A DNA stretch of 10,452 nt from an uncultured Collinsella sp. (lineage in GTDB: Bacteria > Actinomycetota > Coriobacteriia > Coriobacteriales > Coriobacteriaceae). The stretch spans positions 1-10,452 of the forward strand of contig CABQHR010000047.1 of assembly GCA_902463875.1 (NCBI GenBank), read 5' to 3'. The notes beneath the pieces are model-generated. The model saw only the letters and a program-made list of their open reading frames with translations. It made no database searches and was not told the origin of the DNA. Positions 1 through 6,018 of the stretch are shown in pieces. How positions within the stretch are numbered: the stretch's first letter is position 1; every line of letters begins with the position of its first letter. The translations under genes were made by a program, and so were the position numbers.

Positions 1-1
1 C

Positions 2-277
2 AGCCACTTCTCGGCACCGACGCTGGCCGCCTTTGACGAGCACCGCTGCGTCGCACGCGATGAGCGCGATGAGCCCGCCGACTTCTTGGTGGGGCTTATC
101 TGCTTCATGTTTGAGCTCGTCTATCCGGCAAGCCGCGCGCTGGCGCGCGAGCAGGGCGATATCTACCGCCTGCTCGACGCGCCCTTTGGCATTACGCGCT
201 CCTTTACCGATCCCGCCACGCAAGCGACCTGGGAGCGCCTAAAGGACGAGATGCGCGACTGGCTGGCGCGCGCCTAG
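2..277 (+). CDS. C-terminal part of an unrecognised protein (5' end outside window)
   Basis: An open frame enters from the left edge and ends with TAG at 275-277, giving at least 91 residues. The visible part is mostly helical in character: an Asp/Glu/Arg-rich stretch, then a hydrophobic amphipathic helix (LVGLICFMFELV), then a charged C-terminal helix ending RDWLARA. I do not recognise the family. The pattern EPxD followed by FMxxL faintly recalls the helix motif of TorD/DmsD-type maturation chaperones, but the rest does not support that and I do not assign it. It is convergent with the etfA gene, the two stops overlapping in the four bases CTAG, so there is no room for a terminator between them. 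Base composition and codon use match the neighbours, which supports real coding. Confidence 0.7.
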   Translation, partial: SHFSAPTLAAFDEHRCVARDERDEPADFLVGLICFMFELVYPASRALAREQGDIYRLLDAPFGITRSFTDPATQATWERLKDEMRDWLARA

Positions 278-1479
278 CGCTCAAGCTGGGCTAGCAGTTC
301 CTCGACGACCTCGACGGCATCACCGACGACCTTATACTGGGCAGCGCCAAAGATGGGGGCATCCGGGTCCTCGTTAATGGCGATAATGCACTCCGCCCCA
401 CCGATGCCGGCAAGATGCTGGATAGCGCCCGAAACACCGATACTCACGAGAAGCTTGGGCGAAACCGATACGCCCGTCTGGCCAATCTGATGGCGATACT
501 CCAACCAGCCGGCCTCCACGACAGGTCGCGTGCAGCCAAGCTCGGCTCCCAGGGCCTCGGCGAGCTTTCGCATCAGCGGTAGGTTTTTCTTGGAGCCAAT
601 GCCGCGGCCCACCACGACCAGACGCTCGGCATCGGCAATTGAGGCCTGCTGTCCCCACTCCTCGGCGGGAATCGAGATCTCGACACGGGCCTTAACGTCA
701 TCCGCAAGCGATACCTGGGTGATCGTGCCGGAACGGCTATAGTCAAACTCGGGCGCTCCAAAGATGCCGGGGCGCACCGTTGCCATCTGGGGACGATGGT
801 TGGGGCAGACGATGGTGGCCATCAGGTTGCCGCCAAACGCCGGACGCGTCTGTTGCAGCAGCCCCGTCTCCGTATCCATTGAAAGTACGGTGCAGTCAGC
901 CGTAAGGCCCGTCTGCAGGCGCACGGCAACGCCAGGCGCCAGCTCACGGCCAAAGGCGGTCGCACCGTACAGAATGGCCTCGGGCTTGCGCTCTGCCACC
1001 AAATCGCAGATCAGCCGGGCGTAGACCTCCGCATCGTTCTGGCGCAGGCGCTCGTCGCGACACACTAGGACCTCGTCCGCGCCGGCACAAACCAGGTGTT
1101 CGAGGTCCCCGAGCGAGCCCTCGGGGCTCATGCCGACCAGTGCCACCAGACGGCAGCCGCGGGCATCGGCAAGCTCGCGCCCCTTGCCCATGAGCTCGTA
1201 GGCCACAGGAGCCACGGCGTCGTGCTCGTCAGTCTGCACGAAGACCCAAATGTCTCGATATGCGTCAAGGTCTACCGCACCGGCGGCCTCGTCGCGCTCG
1301 ATCGAGATGGCGTTGACGGGGCAAGCGTCGACGCACCCGCCGCACAGGATACAGCCGTCGGTTACGCGGGCACAGCGATTGGGGCGCTCGCCCTCCACCA
1401 CAATGCCGCCCGAGGCGCAGGCGCGAACGCAGCGACCGCAGCCGATGCAGGCTTCGCTATCGATAATCAGCCCGCTCAT
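274..1479 (-). CDS. etfA: Electron transfer flavoprotein subunit alpha with N-terminal 2x[4Fe-4S] ferredoxin domain
   Basis: This is the alpha subunit of an electron transfer flavoprotein, 401 residues, longer than classical EtfA (about 310-330) because of a fused ferredoxin domain. Residues 1-60 carry two CxxCxxCxxxC motifs (Cys11/14/17/21 and 43/46/49/53) for two [4Fe-4S] clusters; the last Cys of the first motif is followed by Ala instead of the common Pro. The middle is the Etf alpha/beta N-domain. From about residue 291 comes the FAD domain, with GRGIGSKKN, GQTGVSVSPKL and GVSGAIQHLAGI, the EtfA signature. The ATG abuts the etfB TAG with no gap, and a GAGGGG ribosome binding site lies 9 bases upstream inside etfB. 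Ferredoxin-fused EtfA proteins occur in bifurcating/confurcating complexes such as LctC and CarE of Acetobacterium. The partner is the EtfB and dehydrogenase encoded just upstream in the operon. Confidence 0.95.
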   Translation of the reverse strand: MSGLIIDSEACIGCGRCVRACASGGIVVEGERPNRCARVTDGCILCGGCVDACPVNAISIERDEAAGAVDLDAYRDIWVFVQTDEHDAVAPVAYELMGKGRELADARGCRLVALVGMSPEGSLGDLEHLVCAGADEVLVCRDERLRQNDAEVYARLICDLVAERKPEAILYGATAFGRELAPGVAVRLQTGLTADCTVLSMDTETGLLQQTRPAFGGNLMATIVCPNHRPQMATVRPGIFGAPEFDYSRSGTITQVSLADDVKARVEISIPAEEWGQQASIADAERLVVVGRGIGSKKNLPLMRKLAEALGAELGCTRPVVEAGWLEYRHQIGQTGVSVSPKLLVSIGVSGAIQHLAGIGGAECIIAINEDPDAPIFGAAQYKVVGDAVEVVEELLAQLER

Positions 1480-2295
1480 CTATGCCATCCCCTCGATAAT
1501 CTTGGCAAGTTTTACCGCCTGCTCGGACGCCGTTCCCTCAACGGCCTCGCACGTTTGGTCACGGTCGGGCACAAACGAGCGCACGACCTGCGTCGGTGAT
1601 CCGGCAAGGCCGCAACGCGAGGGGTCGGCGTTTACGTCGGCAGCGCTGGCCACGCGCACGTCTGCATCCTCGGCCGCGCGAATACCGGCAATACTCGGCA
1701 TGCGCAGCTGGCCAATCTCCTTGGCGGTCGTCATCGCACACGGCATCTCCAGGTACACCGTCTCCTCGCCGGCATCGCAGCCGTGGACGAGCGCCAGCGA
1801 GCCACACGTCGTAAATCCCGCGCTCTGCACACAGCTCACGTCGGTCACGCAGGAGATCTCAAAGGCGCCGGCCAGCTCGGGGCCGATCTGGGCCGTATCG
1901 CCGTCCACTGCCATCTTGCCGCAGATGAGCAGGTCAAAGTCCTCATCGAGTGCCTCGATGCCGCATTTGAGGGCATAGGTGGTGGCTAGGGTATCGGCGC
2001 CCGCAAAGGCTCGGTCGGTCAGCAGCAGCGCGTCGTCGGCACCGCGGGCGATGCAGTCGCGCAGCAGCGATTCGGTCGCGGGGATGCCCATCGACACCAC
2101 CGTCACACGCACGTCCATGCCAAAGCCGATAAAGTCGTCCTTCAGCGCTAGCGCACATTCGAGGGCACTTGCATCGAAGGGATTAATGACCGCCTGCTTG
2201 CCATCACGCACGATAGTATTGGTCTTGGGGTCCATCTTGACCTCGGTGCTACCCAGCACCGCCTTGACGCACACCACCATATGGAAATCGCTCAT
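1480..2295 (-). CDS. etfB: Electron transfer flavoprotein subunit beta, bifurcating type
   Basis: This EtfB is 271 residues from the chosen ATG. It shows the family landmarks in order: VVCVK near the N-terminus, INPFDASALE (37-46), VVSMG (66-70), DRAFAGADTLATTYAL (94-109) and CGKMAVDGDTAQIGPEL (125-141). The DRAFAGADT.ATSYAL type of motif is typical of the NAD(H)-using, flavin-bifurcating Etf group; that subgroup assignment is from recall and not proven here. Two starts are possible: GTG at 2301, overlapping the preceding stop, and ATG at 2295. I prefer ATG because AAAGGGGG at 2312-2305 then sits 9 bases upstream, but only 3 bases from the GTG. It lies 2 bases after the dehydrogenase stop and 0 bases before etfA, so all three are co-transcribed and probably translationally coupled. 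Confidence 0.95.
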   Translation of the reverse strand: MSDFHMVVCVKAVLGSTEVKMDPKTNTIVRDGKQAVINPFDASALECALALKDDFIGFGMDVRVTVVSMGIPATESLLRDCIARGADDALLLTDRAFAGADTLATTYALKCGIEALDEDFDLLICGKMAVDGDTAQIGPELAGAFEISCVTDVSCVQSAGFTTCGSLALVHGCDAGEETVYLEMPCAMTTAKEIGQLRMPSIAGIRAAEDADVRVASAADVNADPSRCGLAGSPTQVVRSFVPDRDQTCEAVEGTASEQAVKLAKIIEGMA

Positions 2296-2297
2296 CT

Positions 2298-3899
2298 TCA
2301 CGCGCCCCCTTTCTGGACGAGTTCATCCAAGAGCTTCTCCGCAAACAGGTTGCCACGACCCAGCTGGCCGGCAGGATCGAGCTGGAGTTTGAGACGCGCC
2401 GACTCGACCATGGCCTCGTGGCCGTACATCGTCTCCAAGAAGCCCGCCTTGATCTTGCCGACGCCGTGCTCGGCAGAAACGGCACCACCCATGGCCGTGA
2501 CCTCGGAAGCCCACTGGGCAAAGAGTTCTCCACCACGAAAGTAGTCTTGCGCATCGCGCGGCAGGATGTTCACATGCAGATGGTTGTTCCCGATGTGTCC
2601 CCAGGCAGCTGACTCAATCCCGCTTTCGACCAGCGTGCGGCGATAGAGAGCCACGACATCGGCAAGGCGTGCATTGGGCACCGACATATCCGACCCCAGC
2701 TTGGTAATGGTGGGGTCGGTGCGGCGACGCTCGTCAATGAGCATGTTGACACTCTCGGGGACCGCGTGGCGGAAGAACCGCTGGCACTCGCGATCGACTT
2801 CGGTGCGCGCAACCCAGGTCGCGTCGTCGCTGCCGCCCGCAAGCTCCAGCACCCATCCCAGGTGGTACAGCTCCTCGGTCGCCTGCGCCTCGTCGTCGCA
2901 GTCGAGTTCCACGTAGACACAGACCTTTGCCTCGTCGTCGAGCGCCGGCAGCGAGGCAAACGCTGTCGACTGCTCGCGCTGGCGACGCAGGATATCCAGG
3001 GCGCCAGCATCGAAATACTCAATAGCGGCGGCATGGGACAGCACGGGGCGCACGGAATCGGTAAAGGACACCGCCTTGTCCTCGCTATCGAAAAAGCAAC
3101 TCACACCCCATACGACCGAAGGTGCCGCCTGCAGGGCGATCTCGAGCTCGGTAATGACGCCGAGCGTGCCGCATGCACCGATAAAAAGATCGATGGCGTC
3201 CATATCGTCCGCAACAAAATAACCAGAGGCATTTTTGGTCTTGGGCATGGTGTAGTCAGGAAGATCAAGCTCGAGTGTATGACCCTCTGCCGTCACGAGC
3301 GACAGGCGGCGGCCCTGGGCAAAAGCCTTGCCGCGCTGAAGCTCAAGCAAATCGCCATCAGCCAGCGCGACGTGGAGTCCCGTGATATGCGGGCGCATGG
3401 GACCGTAAGCGTAGCTGCGGGCGCCGGAGGCGTTGCATGCCGCCATGCCGCCCAGACAGGCAGATGCCTCGGTGGGATCGGTGGGAAAGAATTGCTCGGG
3501 AGCTTCCCGGAACTCCTCGTAGGCCTCAATCGATGCCTGGTCCCAACCAGCGGTCGGCAGTACCTTCTTGCTCAGCTGCTTACGCAGCTCCGAGAGCACA
3601 ACGCCCGGCTCCACGCGCAGCAGAAATTGGCCTTGTTCATCGCGGCGAAGGCCCAAGTAGCGATTCATACGGGAAGTATTGAGGATATGCCCACCGTGGG
3701 GCACGGCACCGGCGGCAAGGCCGGTTCGGGCGCCCTGAACCGTTACCGGGACACGCTCGGCATGGAGCGTTTCCAAAACGGCACGGACCTCGTCTTCCGT
3801 TGTCGGAAACGAGATGCTCGATGCTTCGCCCGATGCGCGAGATTCATCGCGGCCATACTCTTCGAACTCGTCGGTGAAGGGTTTGATGGTTGCAGACAC
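2298..3899 (-). CDS. FAD-linked 2-hydroxyacid dehydrogenase (GlcD/LctD type, probably D-lactate dehydrogenase)
   Basis: A 533-residue flavoprotein with the vanillyl-alcohol-oxidase/PCMH fold. The N-terminal FAD-binding half has QGARTGLAAGAVP (55-67) and GGMAACNASGARSYAYG (150-166). The C-terminal FAD-oxidase cap has DMSVPNARL, GHIGNNHLHVN (434-444) and AEHGVGK (476-482), ending with the LDPxGxLGRGNLF tail. These identify the GlcD/LctD/D-lactate dehydrogenase group. D-2-hydroxyglutarate or glycolate cannot be excluded as substrate from sequence alone; the immediate etfB-etfA neighbours make lactate to pyruvate the best guess, with electrons passing to EtfAB. No transmembrane segment is seen, fitting a soluble complex. 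The start is GTG at 3899, preceded by AAAGGGGGAG at 3914-3905. It is the first gene of the operon. At 533 residues it is longer than the roughly 470 usual for LctD; part of the excess may be the Glu-rich stretch near 120-137. Confidence 0.9.
   Translation of the reverse strand: MSATIKPFTDEFEEYGRDESRASGEASSISFPTTEDEVRAVLETLHAERVPVTVQGARTGLAAGAVPHGGHILNTSRMNRYLGLRRDEQGQFLLRVEPGVVLSELRKQLSKKVLPTAGWDQASIEAYEEFREAPEQFFPTDPTEASACLGGMAACNASGARSYAYGPMRPHITGLHVALADGDLLELQRGKAFAQGRRLSLVTAEGHTLELDLPDYTMPKTKNASGYFVADDMDAIDLFIGACGTLGVITELEIALQAAPSVVWGVSCFFDSEDKAVSFTDSVRPVLSHAAAIEYFDAGALDILRRQREQSTAFASLPALDDEAKVCVYVELDCDDEAQATEELYHLGWVLELAGGSDDATWVARTEVDRECQRFFRHAVPESVNMLIDERRRTDPTITKLGSDMSVPNARLADVVALYRRTLVESGIESAAWGHIGNNHLHVNILPRDAQDYFRGGELFAQWASEVTAMGGAVSAEHGVGKIKAGFLETMYGHEAMVESARLKLQLDPAGQLGRGNLFAEKLLDELVQKGGA
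2305..2312 (-). promoter_or_regulatory. Ribosome binding site of etfB (decides the start)
   Basis: AAAGGGGG on the minus strand, inside the last codons of the dehydrogenase gene. It is 9 bases from ATG at 2295 and only 3 bases from the alternative GTG at 2301, so it favours the ATG. Confidence 0.65.
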
Positions 3900-3981
3900 G
3901 CGAACTCCCCCTTTAGCTAACTACAGTGTTTGCAGGGAGATGTTACCGCATCGTTTCGTCGACGTGTTCGAGACCGTCTCC

Positions 3982-4009
3982 ATAATTGGCGATTTTTACG
4001 TTCGTGCAA
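3982..4009 (-). promoter_or_regulatory. Candidate promoter of the dehydrogenase-etfBA operon
   Basis: On the minus strand TTGCAC (4009-4004) and AATTAT (3987-3982) are separated by 16 bases; they match the sigma-A hexamers at 3 of 6 and 4 of 6 positions. The implied start point near 3975 would give a leader of about 75 bases. The palindrome GAGAC-c-GTCTC (3970-3980) sits exactly there and could be an operator. This is a weak prediction by eye. Confidence 0.25.
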
Positions 4010-4136
4010 TTCGGCGAGCGGCAAGGTTTCCTCGGCAGACGATGCTTTTGACACATATCGCCCCGCCGTCGCCGACCGCTCGATTGTCGCTCGAAAAAAG
4101 TTGAAGTAATTTTTGCCACCTTTTACCTGCGGAGAT

Positions 4137-4180
4137 GTCAATCCGTCAAGCATTTGGTCAGAAATTGGTCAAGTAGTGAC
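4137..4180. promoter_or_regulatory. Cluster of GTCA repeats, possible regulator-binding array
   Basis: Within 44 bases there are four same-direction copies of GTCAA/G (4137-4141, 4145-4149, 4157-4161, 4168-4172) and one inverted copy, TGAC, at 4177-4180. The third and fourth are part of a longer repeat, TTGGTCA, at 4154-4160 and 4165-4171, exactly 11 bases apart, about one helical turn. The last direct copy and the inverted copy make GTCA-n5-TGAC. The arrangement suggests binding sites for a transcription factor serving either divergent operon. No known operator consensus is matched with certainty. Confidence 0.35.
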
Positions 4181-4200
4181 TGATACGGTCGGCATCAACA

Positions 4201-4224
4201 GCCAAAACCAATGGAAGTTTTGGC
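4201..4224. repeat. Perfect inverted repeat upstream of the surface operon
   Basis: GCCAAAAC (4201-4208) and GTTTTGGC (4217-4224) are perfect reverse complements around an 8-base spacer, ending 21 bases before the ATG at 4246 and 10 bases before the ribosome binding site. It could be an operator or, if transcribed, a leader hairpin. No T-run follows, so it is not an intrinsic terminator. Confidence 0.5.
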
Positions 4225-4245
4225 CCCAGAAGCAGGGAGGTTCCC

Positions 4246-4542
4246 ATGGCATATTACTGGCCCCAGTACGGCGTCGCCATCGAAGTCGACGACGATCCCC
4301 ATCTCCTGCCTTTCGAAGAAGAGGCATTCCCCGATACGGCGGTCTACCACGTCACCACCGATGTTATCTGCGACCCCGAGTCGTTCTCGGCGCTCGCCCA
4401 CCACATCGCGCGTATCCACAACATCGAGCTCCCTCACGACTTCGACGAGCTCATCTACTCGCGCCGCCTGATGCTTCACATGCTCTTTGGAGCGGACCCG
4501 TCAACGTTCGCACGTGTCTACACCACCAAGGACGCCGCATGA
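4246..4542 (+). CDS. Small acidic cytoplasmic protein of unknown function
   Basis: A 98-residue protein with no signal peptide and no membrane segment, starting MAYYWPQYGVAIEVDDDP. The first 35 residues are acidic and aromatic, followed by a region that looks helical, FSALAHHIARIHNI (47-60), and YSRRLMLHMLFG near 71-82. I do not recognise the family. It is likely a real gene: GGGAGG at 4235-4240 lies 5 bases before the ATG, base use at third codon positions fits the neighbours, and its stop overlaps the next start as ATGA at 4539-4542, so it is translationally coupled to the membrane protein that follows. It is the first gene of the predicted surface-protein operon; a cytoplasmic accessory or regulatory role is only a guess. 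Confidence 0.8.
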   Translation: MAYYWPQYGVAIEVDDDPHLLPFEEEAFPDTAVYHVTTDVICDPESFSALAHHIARIHNIELPHDFDELIYSRRLMLHMLFGADPSTFARVYTTKDAA

Positions 4543-5048
4543 GTGCGAAAAAGCCGTCCCGCCTTGCAGGGCTGGGGCGTCGCAAGAAACTCGTCGTTGT
4601 CTGCCTGGCTATCGTCTGCGCCCTCATCGCCGTAGGGCTATACGCCTGGCAGTCGCAGCCCGTGCCCGAAGCGGGCGCCTCAGTCACGACGGCAGAGGGT
4701 AAATCGCGCCAAGAAATCCAGGATGAGCTCGACGCCATCGTCCGCGACAACATGATGACGATCTCGGTCGCGCCGGTCGCACAGTTGCAGGAAGGCGGCA
4801 AGTTGCGCGTCAACGTGCAAAACGTCCAAAACAACAAGTTTCCCCAGCGCTTCCGCGTGATTCAAAACGACGAGACCATCTATGAGTCCGGTGTGGTCGA
4901 AGCCGGCAAGACGGTTGAGACCTGCCCCGCCGGCGATATCCAAGAAGGTGAGGCATATATCGAGATTCAGGCACTCGATGCCAAGACCTACGACACCCAC
5001 GGCAATCCGACGCGCGTCAAAGTGCGGGTGGCCCAGGCAGAAGGCTAG
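4539..5048 (+). CDS. Membrane-anchored protein with extracellular beta-rich domain
   Basis: A 169-residue protein with a basic N-terminus (MSAKKPSRLAGLGRRKK), one transmembrane helix at about 18-37 (LVVVCLAIVCALIAVGLY) and an outward-facing domain, so a type II single-pass topology is expected. A short polar linker leads to a beta-rich domain from about residue 70 with alternating hydrophobics (MMTISVAP, LRVNVQNVQNN, FRVIQN, YESGVVEAGKTVE, YIEIQALD, VKVRVAQ). The order 'NVxNNxxPxxxxVIxxDxxIYxSGxVxxG' recalls, from memory, short membrane-anchored proteins found next to secreted proteins in surface operons of other gut Gram-positives; I cannot name the family. Start ATG at 4539 overlaps the previous stop by four bases; the frame stays open upstream but that part overlaps the 98-residue gene and lacks coding features. 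There is no lipobox. Confidence 0.85.
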   Translation: MSAKKPSRLAGLGRRKKLVVVCLAIVCALIAVGLYAWQSQPVPEAGASVTTAEGKSRQEIQDELDAIVRDNMMTISVAPVAQLQEGGKLRVNVQNVQNNKFPQRFRVIQNDETIYESGVVEAGKTVETCPAGDIQEGEAYIEIQALDAKTYDTHGNPTRVKVRVAQAEG

Positions 5049-5097
5049 TGGCAGACGCGCTCGCAGGGGCAGCACCCGGTCCCCATTCGTCCAACCA

Positions 5098-5116
5098 TCA
5101 CGGAAACAGTCCGTGA
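5098..5116 (+). repeat. Small hairpin in the gap before the secreted-protein gene
   Basis: TCACGGA (5098-5104) and TCCGTGA (5110-5116) form a perfect 7-base stem with a 5-base loop, ending 7 bases before the ribosome binding site AAAGGA (5124-5129). It lacks a T-run, so it is not a standard terminator. It could be an mRNA-processing or stability element raising expression of the secreted protein relative to the membrane protein. Confidence 0.45.
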
Positions 5117-5135
5117 CGAGCAGAAAGGATCGATT

Positions 5136-5738
5136 ATGAACACACCCATGAACCGGAGCGGAGCCAGGGCACTCGTCGTGGGCGCAGGGCTTACGCTCGC
5201 ACTTGCGATGGGCGCCGCGCCAACGGCGGCCATCGCAGAGGTGCGCGTTGGAACCACCGATGTGACGGTGAAGGCCGACATTAGCAATGTTTCGTTTAAG
5301 GCGCCAACGGTCATCCCCTTTGCCGCCAAAGCCGACGGAACGCTTGTAGGACCCTCCGACAAGACGATTACCATCGACAACCTCTCGGCATATGGCATCC
5401 ACGTCACCAACATGAAGGTCACGGCCAAGAACGACTGGACAATTGTTGCAGACGCAAAGACGGGTTCGGCCCAGAACTCCATCGATTTTAAGGTTGGCCC
5501 CGATAAGGTAGAAAAGGATGCCAGCTCGGCGACTCAGACTACGGGCCTCGATCTTTCCAAAGACGCAAGCTTCGACATGAAGTACCAGGGCATTGCCGAC
5601 GGAACGGACAAAATCAAGCTCAATGTGAGTGGCCACGTCGCCCGCGTCACGCGTGACATCTACCACGCCACCGGTACGGGAGATCAAGTGGCAAGCATCA
5701 CCTGGACGGTCGAGCCCGGTGCGCACGCCACGTCCTAA
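5136..5738 (+). CDS. Secreted beta-rich surface protein, WxL-like in outline
   Basis: A 200-residue secreted protein. Residues 1-34 are a signal peptide (Arg-containing start, hydrophobic core ALVVGAGLTLALAMG, probable cleavage after AIA). The mature part is Thr/Asp/Lys-rich and beta-like: a strand region VTVKADISNVSFKAP, a central segment ITIDNLSAYGIHVTNMKVTAKNDWTIVAD, and a C-terminal ASITWTVEPG. The paired DWTI and TWTV motifs resemble the outline of WxL-type cell-wall-binding domains, whose hallmarks are two W-x-L motifs, the last near the C-terminus, but Leu is replaced by Ile/Val, so this is a loose analogy. CalY/TasA-like fibre proteins are another possibility. Start ATG at 5136 with AAAGGA 6 bases upstream. 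No LPxTG-like motif is present. The next gene starts inside its last 20 bases. Confidence 0.85.
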   Translation: MNTPMNRSGARALVVGAGLTLALAMGAAPTAAIAEVRVGTTDVTVKADISNVSFKAPTVIPFAAKADGTLVGPSDKTITIDNLSAYGIHVTNMKVTAKNDWTIVADAKTGSAQNSIDFKVGPDKVEKDASSATQTTGLDLSKDASFDMKYQGIADGTDKIKLNVSGHVARVTRDIYHATGTGDQVASITWTVEPGAHATS

Positions 5739-5979
5739 GGCGATTGCACTGGCTGCCATCGTCGGCATCTTGGCGTCCGCACCTGCCATGGCCTTTGCTC
5801 AACAAGAGCAAGCGCAGGCGGCCACAGAAGTGACCGTCGACCTTTCGGGCCTTAATCGCGACGGCCGTCACGAGCCGCTCGCTCAAACGAGCGACACCCG
5901 GCAACTCATTGCGGTAGGCTTCGCCACGGCGGGAGCAGGGCTGACGTGCCTTGGCCTGCACATCAAACGCAACCAATAG
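5719..5979 (+). CDS. Short secreted peptide with non-canonical sortase-like sorting signal
   Basis: An 86-residue protein starting at GTG 5719, the only upstream start that puts a clean signal peptide at the N-terminus (RTPRPK, hydrophobic AIALAAIVGILASAPAMA, cleavage near AFA or AQA). The mature part before the anchor is only about 25 residues. Residues 54-58 are LAQTS followed by D, then hydrophobic LIAVGFATAGAGLTCLGL and a basic end HIKRNQ: the three-part layout of a cell-wall sorting signal, with LAQTSD in place of LPxTGD. Class E sortases of high-GC Gram-positives accept LAxTG, but the final Ser is unusual. It overlaps the 200-residue protein gene by 20 bases and has only a weak ribosome binding site (GGACGG, 5704-5709), suggesting coupled translation. 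It could instead be simply a membrane-tethered peptide. Function unknown. Confidence 0.75.
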   Translation: MRTPRPKAIALAAIVGILASAPAMAFAQQEQAQAATEVTVDLSGLNRDGRHEPLAQTSDTRQLIAVGFATAGAGLTCLGLHIKRNQ

Positions 5980-6018
5980 CCAAGCACGACCGGAGCACGC
6001 GGAATAGATAGGAGAACC

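Larger units (their letters stand above)
3900..4245. other. Divergent intergenic region between the lactate dehydrogenase/Etf operon and the surface-protein operon
   Basis: A 346-base gene-free stretch, less GC-rich than its surroundings, that should carry the promoters of two divergent operons. I see weak minus-strand promoter hexamers (about 4009-3982) with a small palindrome near the predicted start point, a cluster of GTCA repeats (4137-4180), a perfect 8-base inverted repeat (4201-4224) and the ribosome binding site GGGAGG at 4235-4240. A perfect TTGACA lies on the minus strand at 4141-4136 but has no acceptable -10 at 16-18 bases. I found no convincing plus-strand promoter, tRNA, small-RNA terminator or short coding frame with a ribosome binding site. 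Confidence 0.7.

Noticed and set aside
2766..3920. A 384-codon open frame on the plus strand opposite the dehydrogenase gene
   Set aside because: The minus strand encodes a clear FAD-linked dehydrogenase with motifs along its length. The antisense frame has no domain, and long antisense frames are expected in GC-rich genes.
4136..4141. Perfect minus-strand TTGACA as the -35 of the dehydrogenase operon
   Set aside because: No acceptable -10 stands 16-18 bases downstream (TGGCAA at 17), and it is part of the GTCA repeat cluster.
4113..4538. Upstream extension of the 169-residue membrane protein frame by 142 codons
   Set aside because: The extension is Arg/Pro/His-rich out-of-frame reading through the intergenic region and the 98-residue gene. 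The ATG at 4539 with a four-base stop-start overlap and a membrane helix right after it is far more credible.
4680..5789. A 369-codon open frame on the minus strand across the membrane and secreted protein genes
   Set aside because: It crosses two plus-strand genes with a membrane helix, a signal peptide and good ribosome binding sites. The antisense product is Arg/His/Cys-rich with no recognisable motif.
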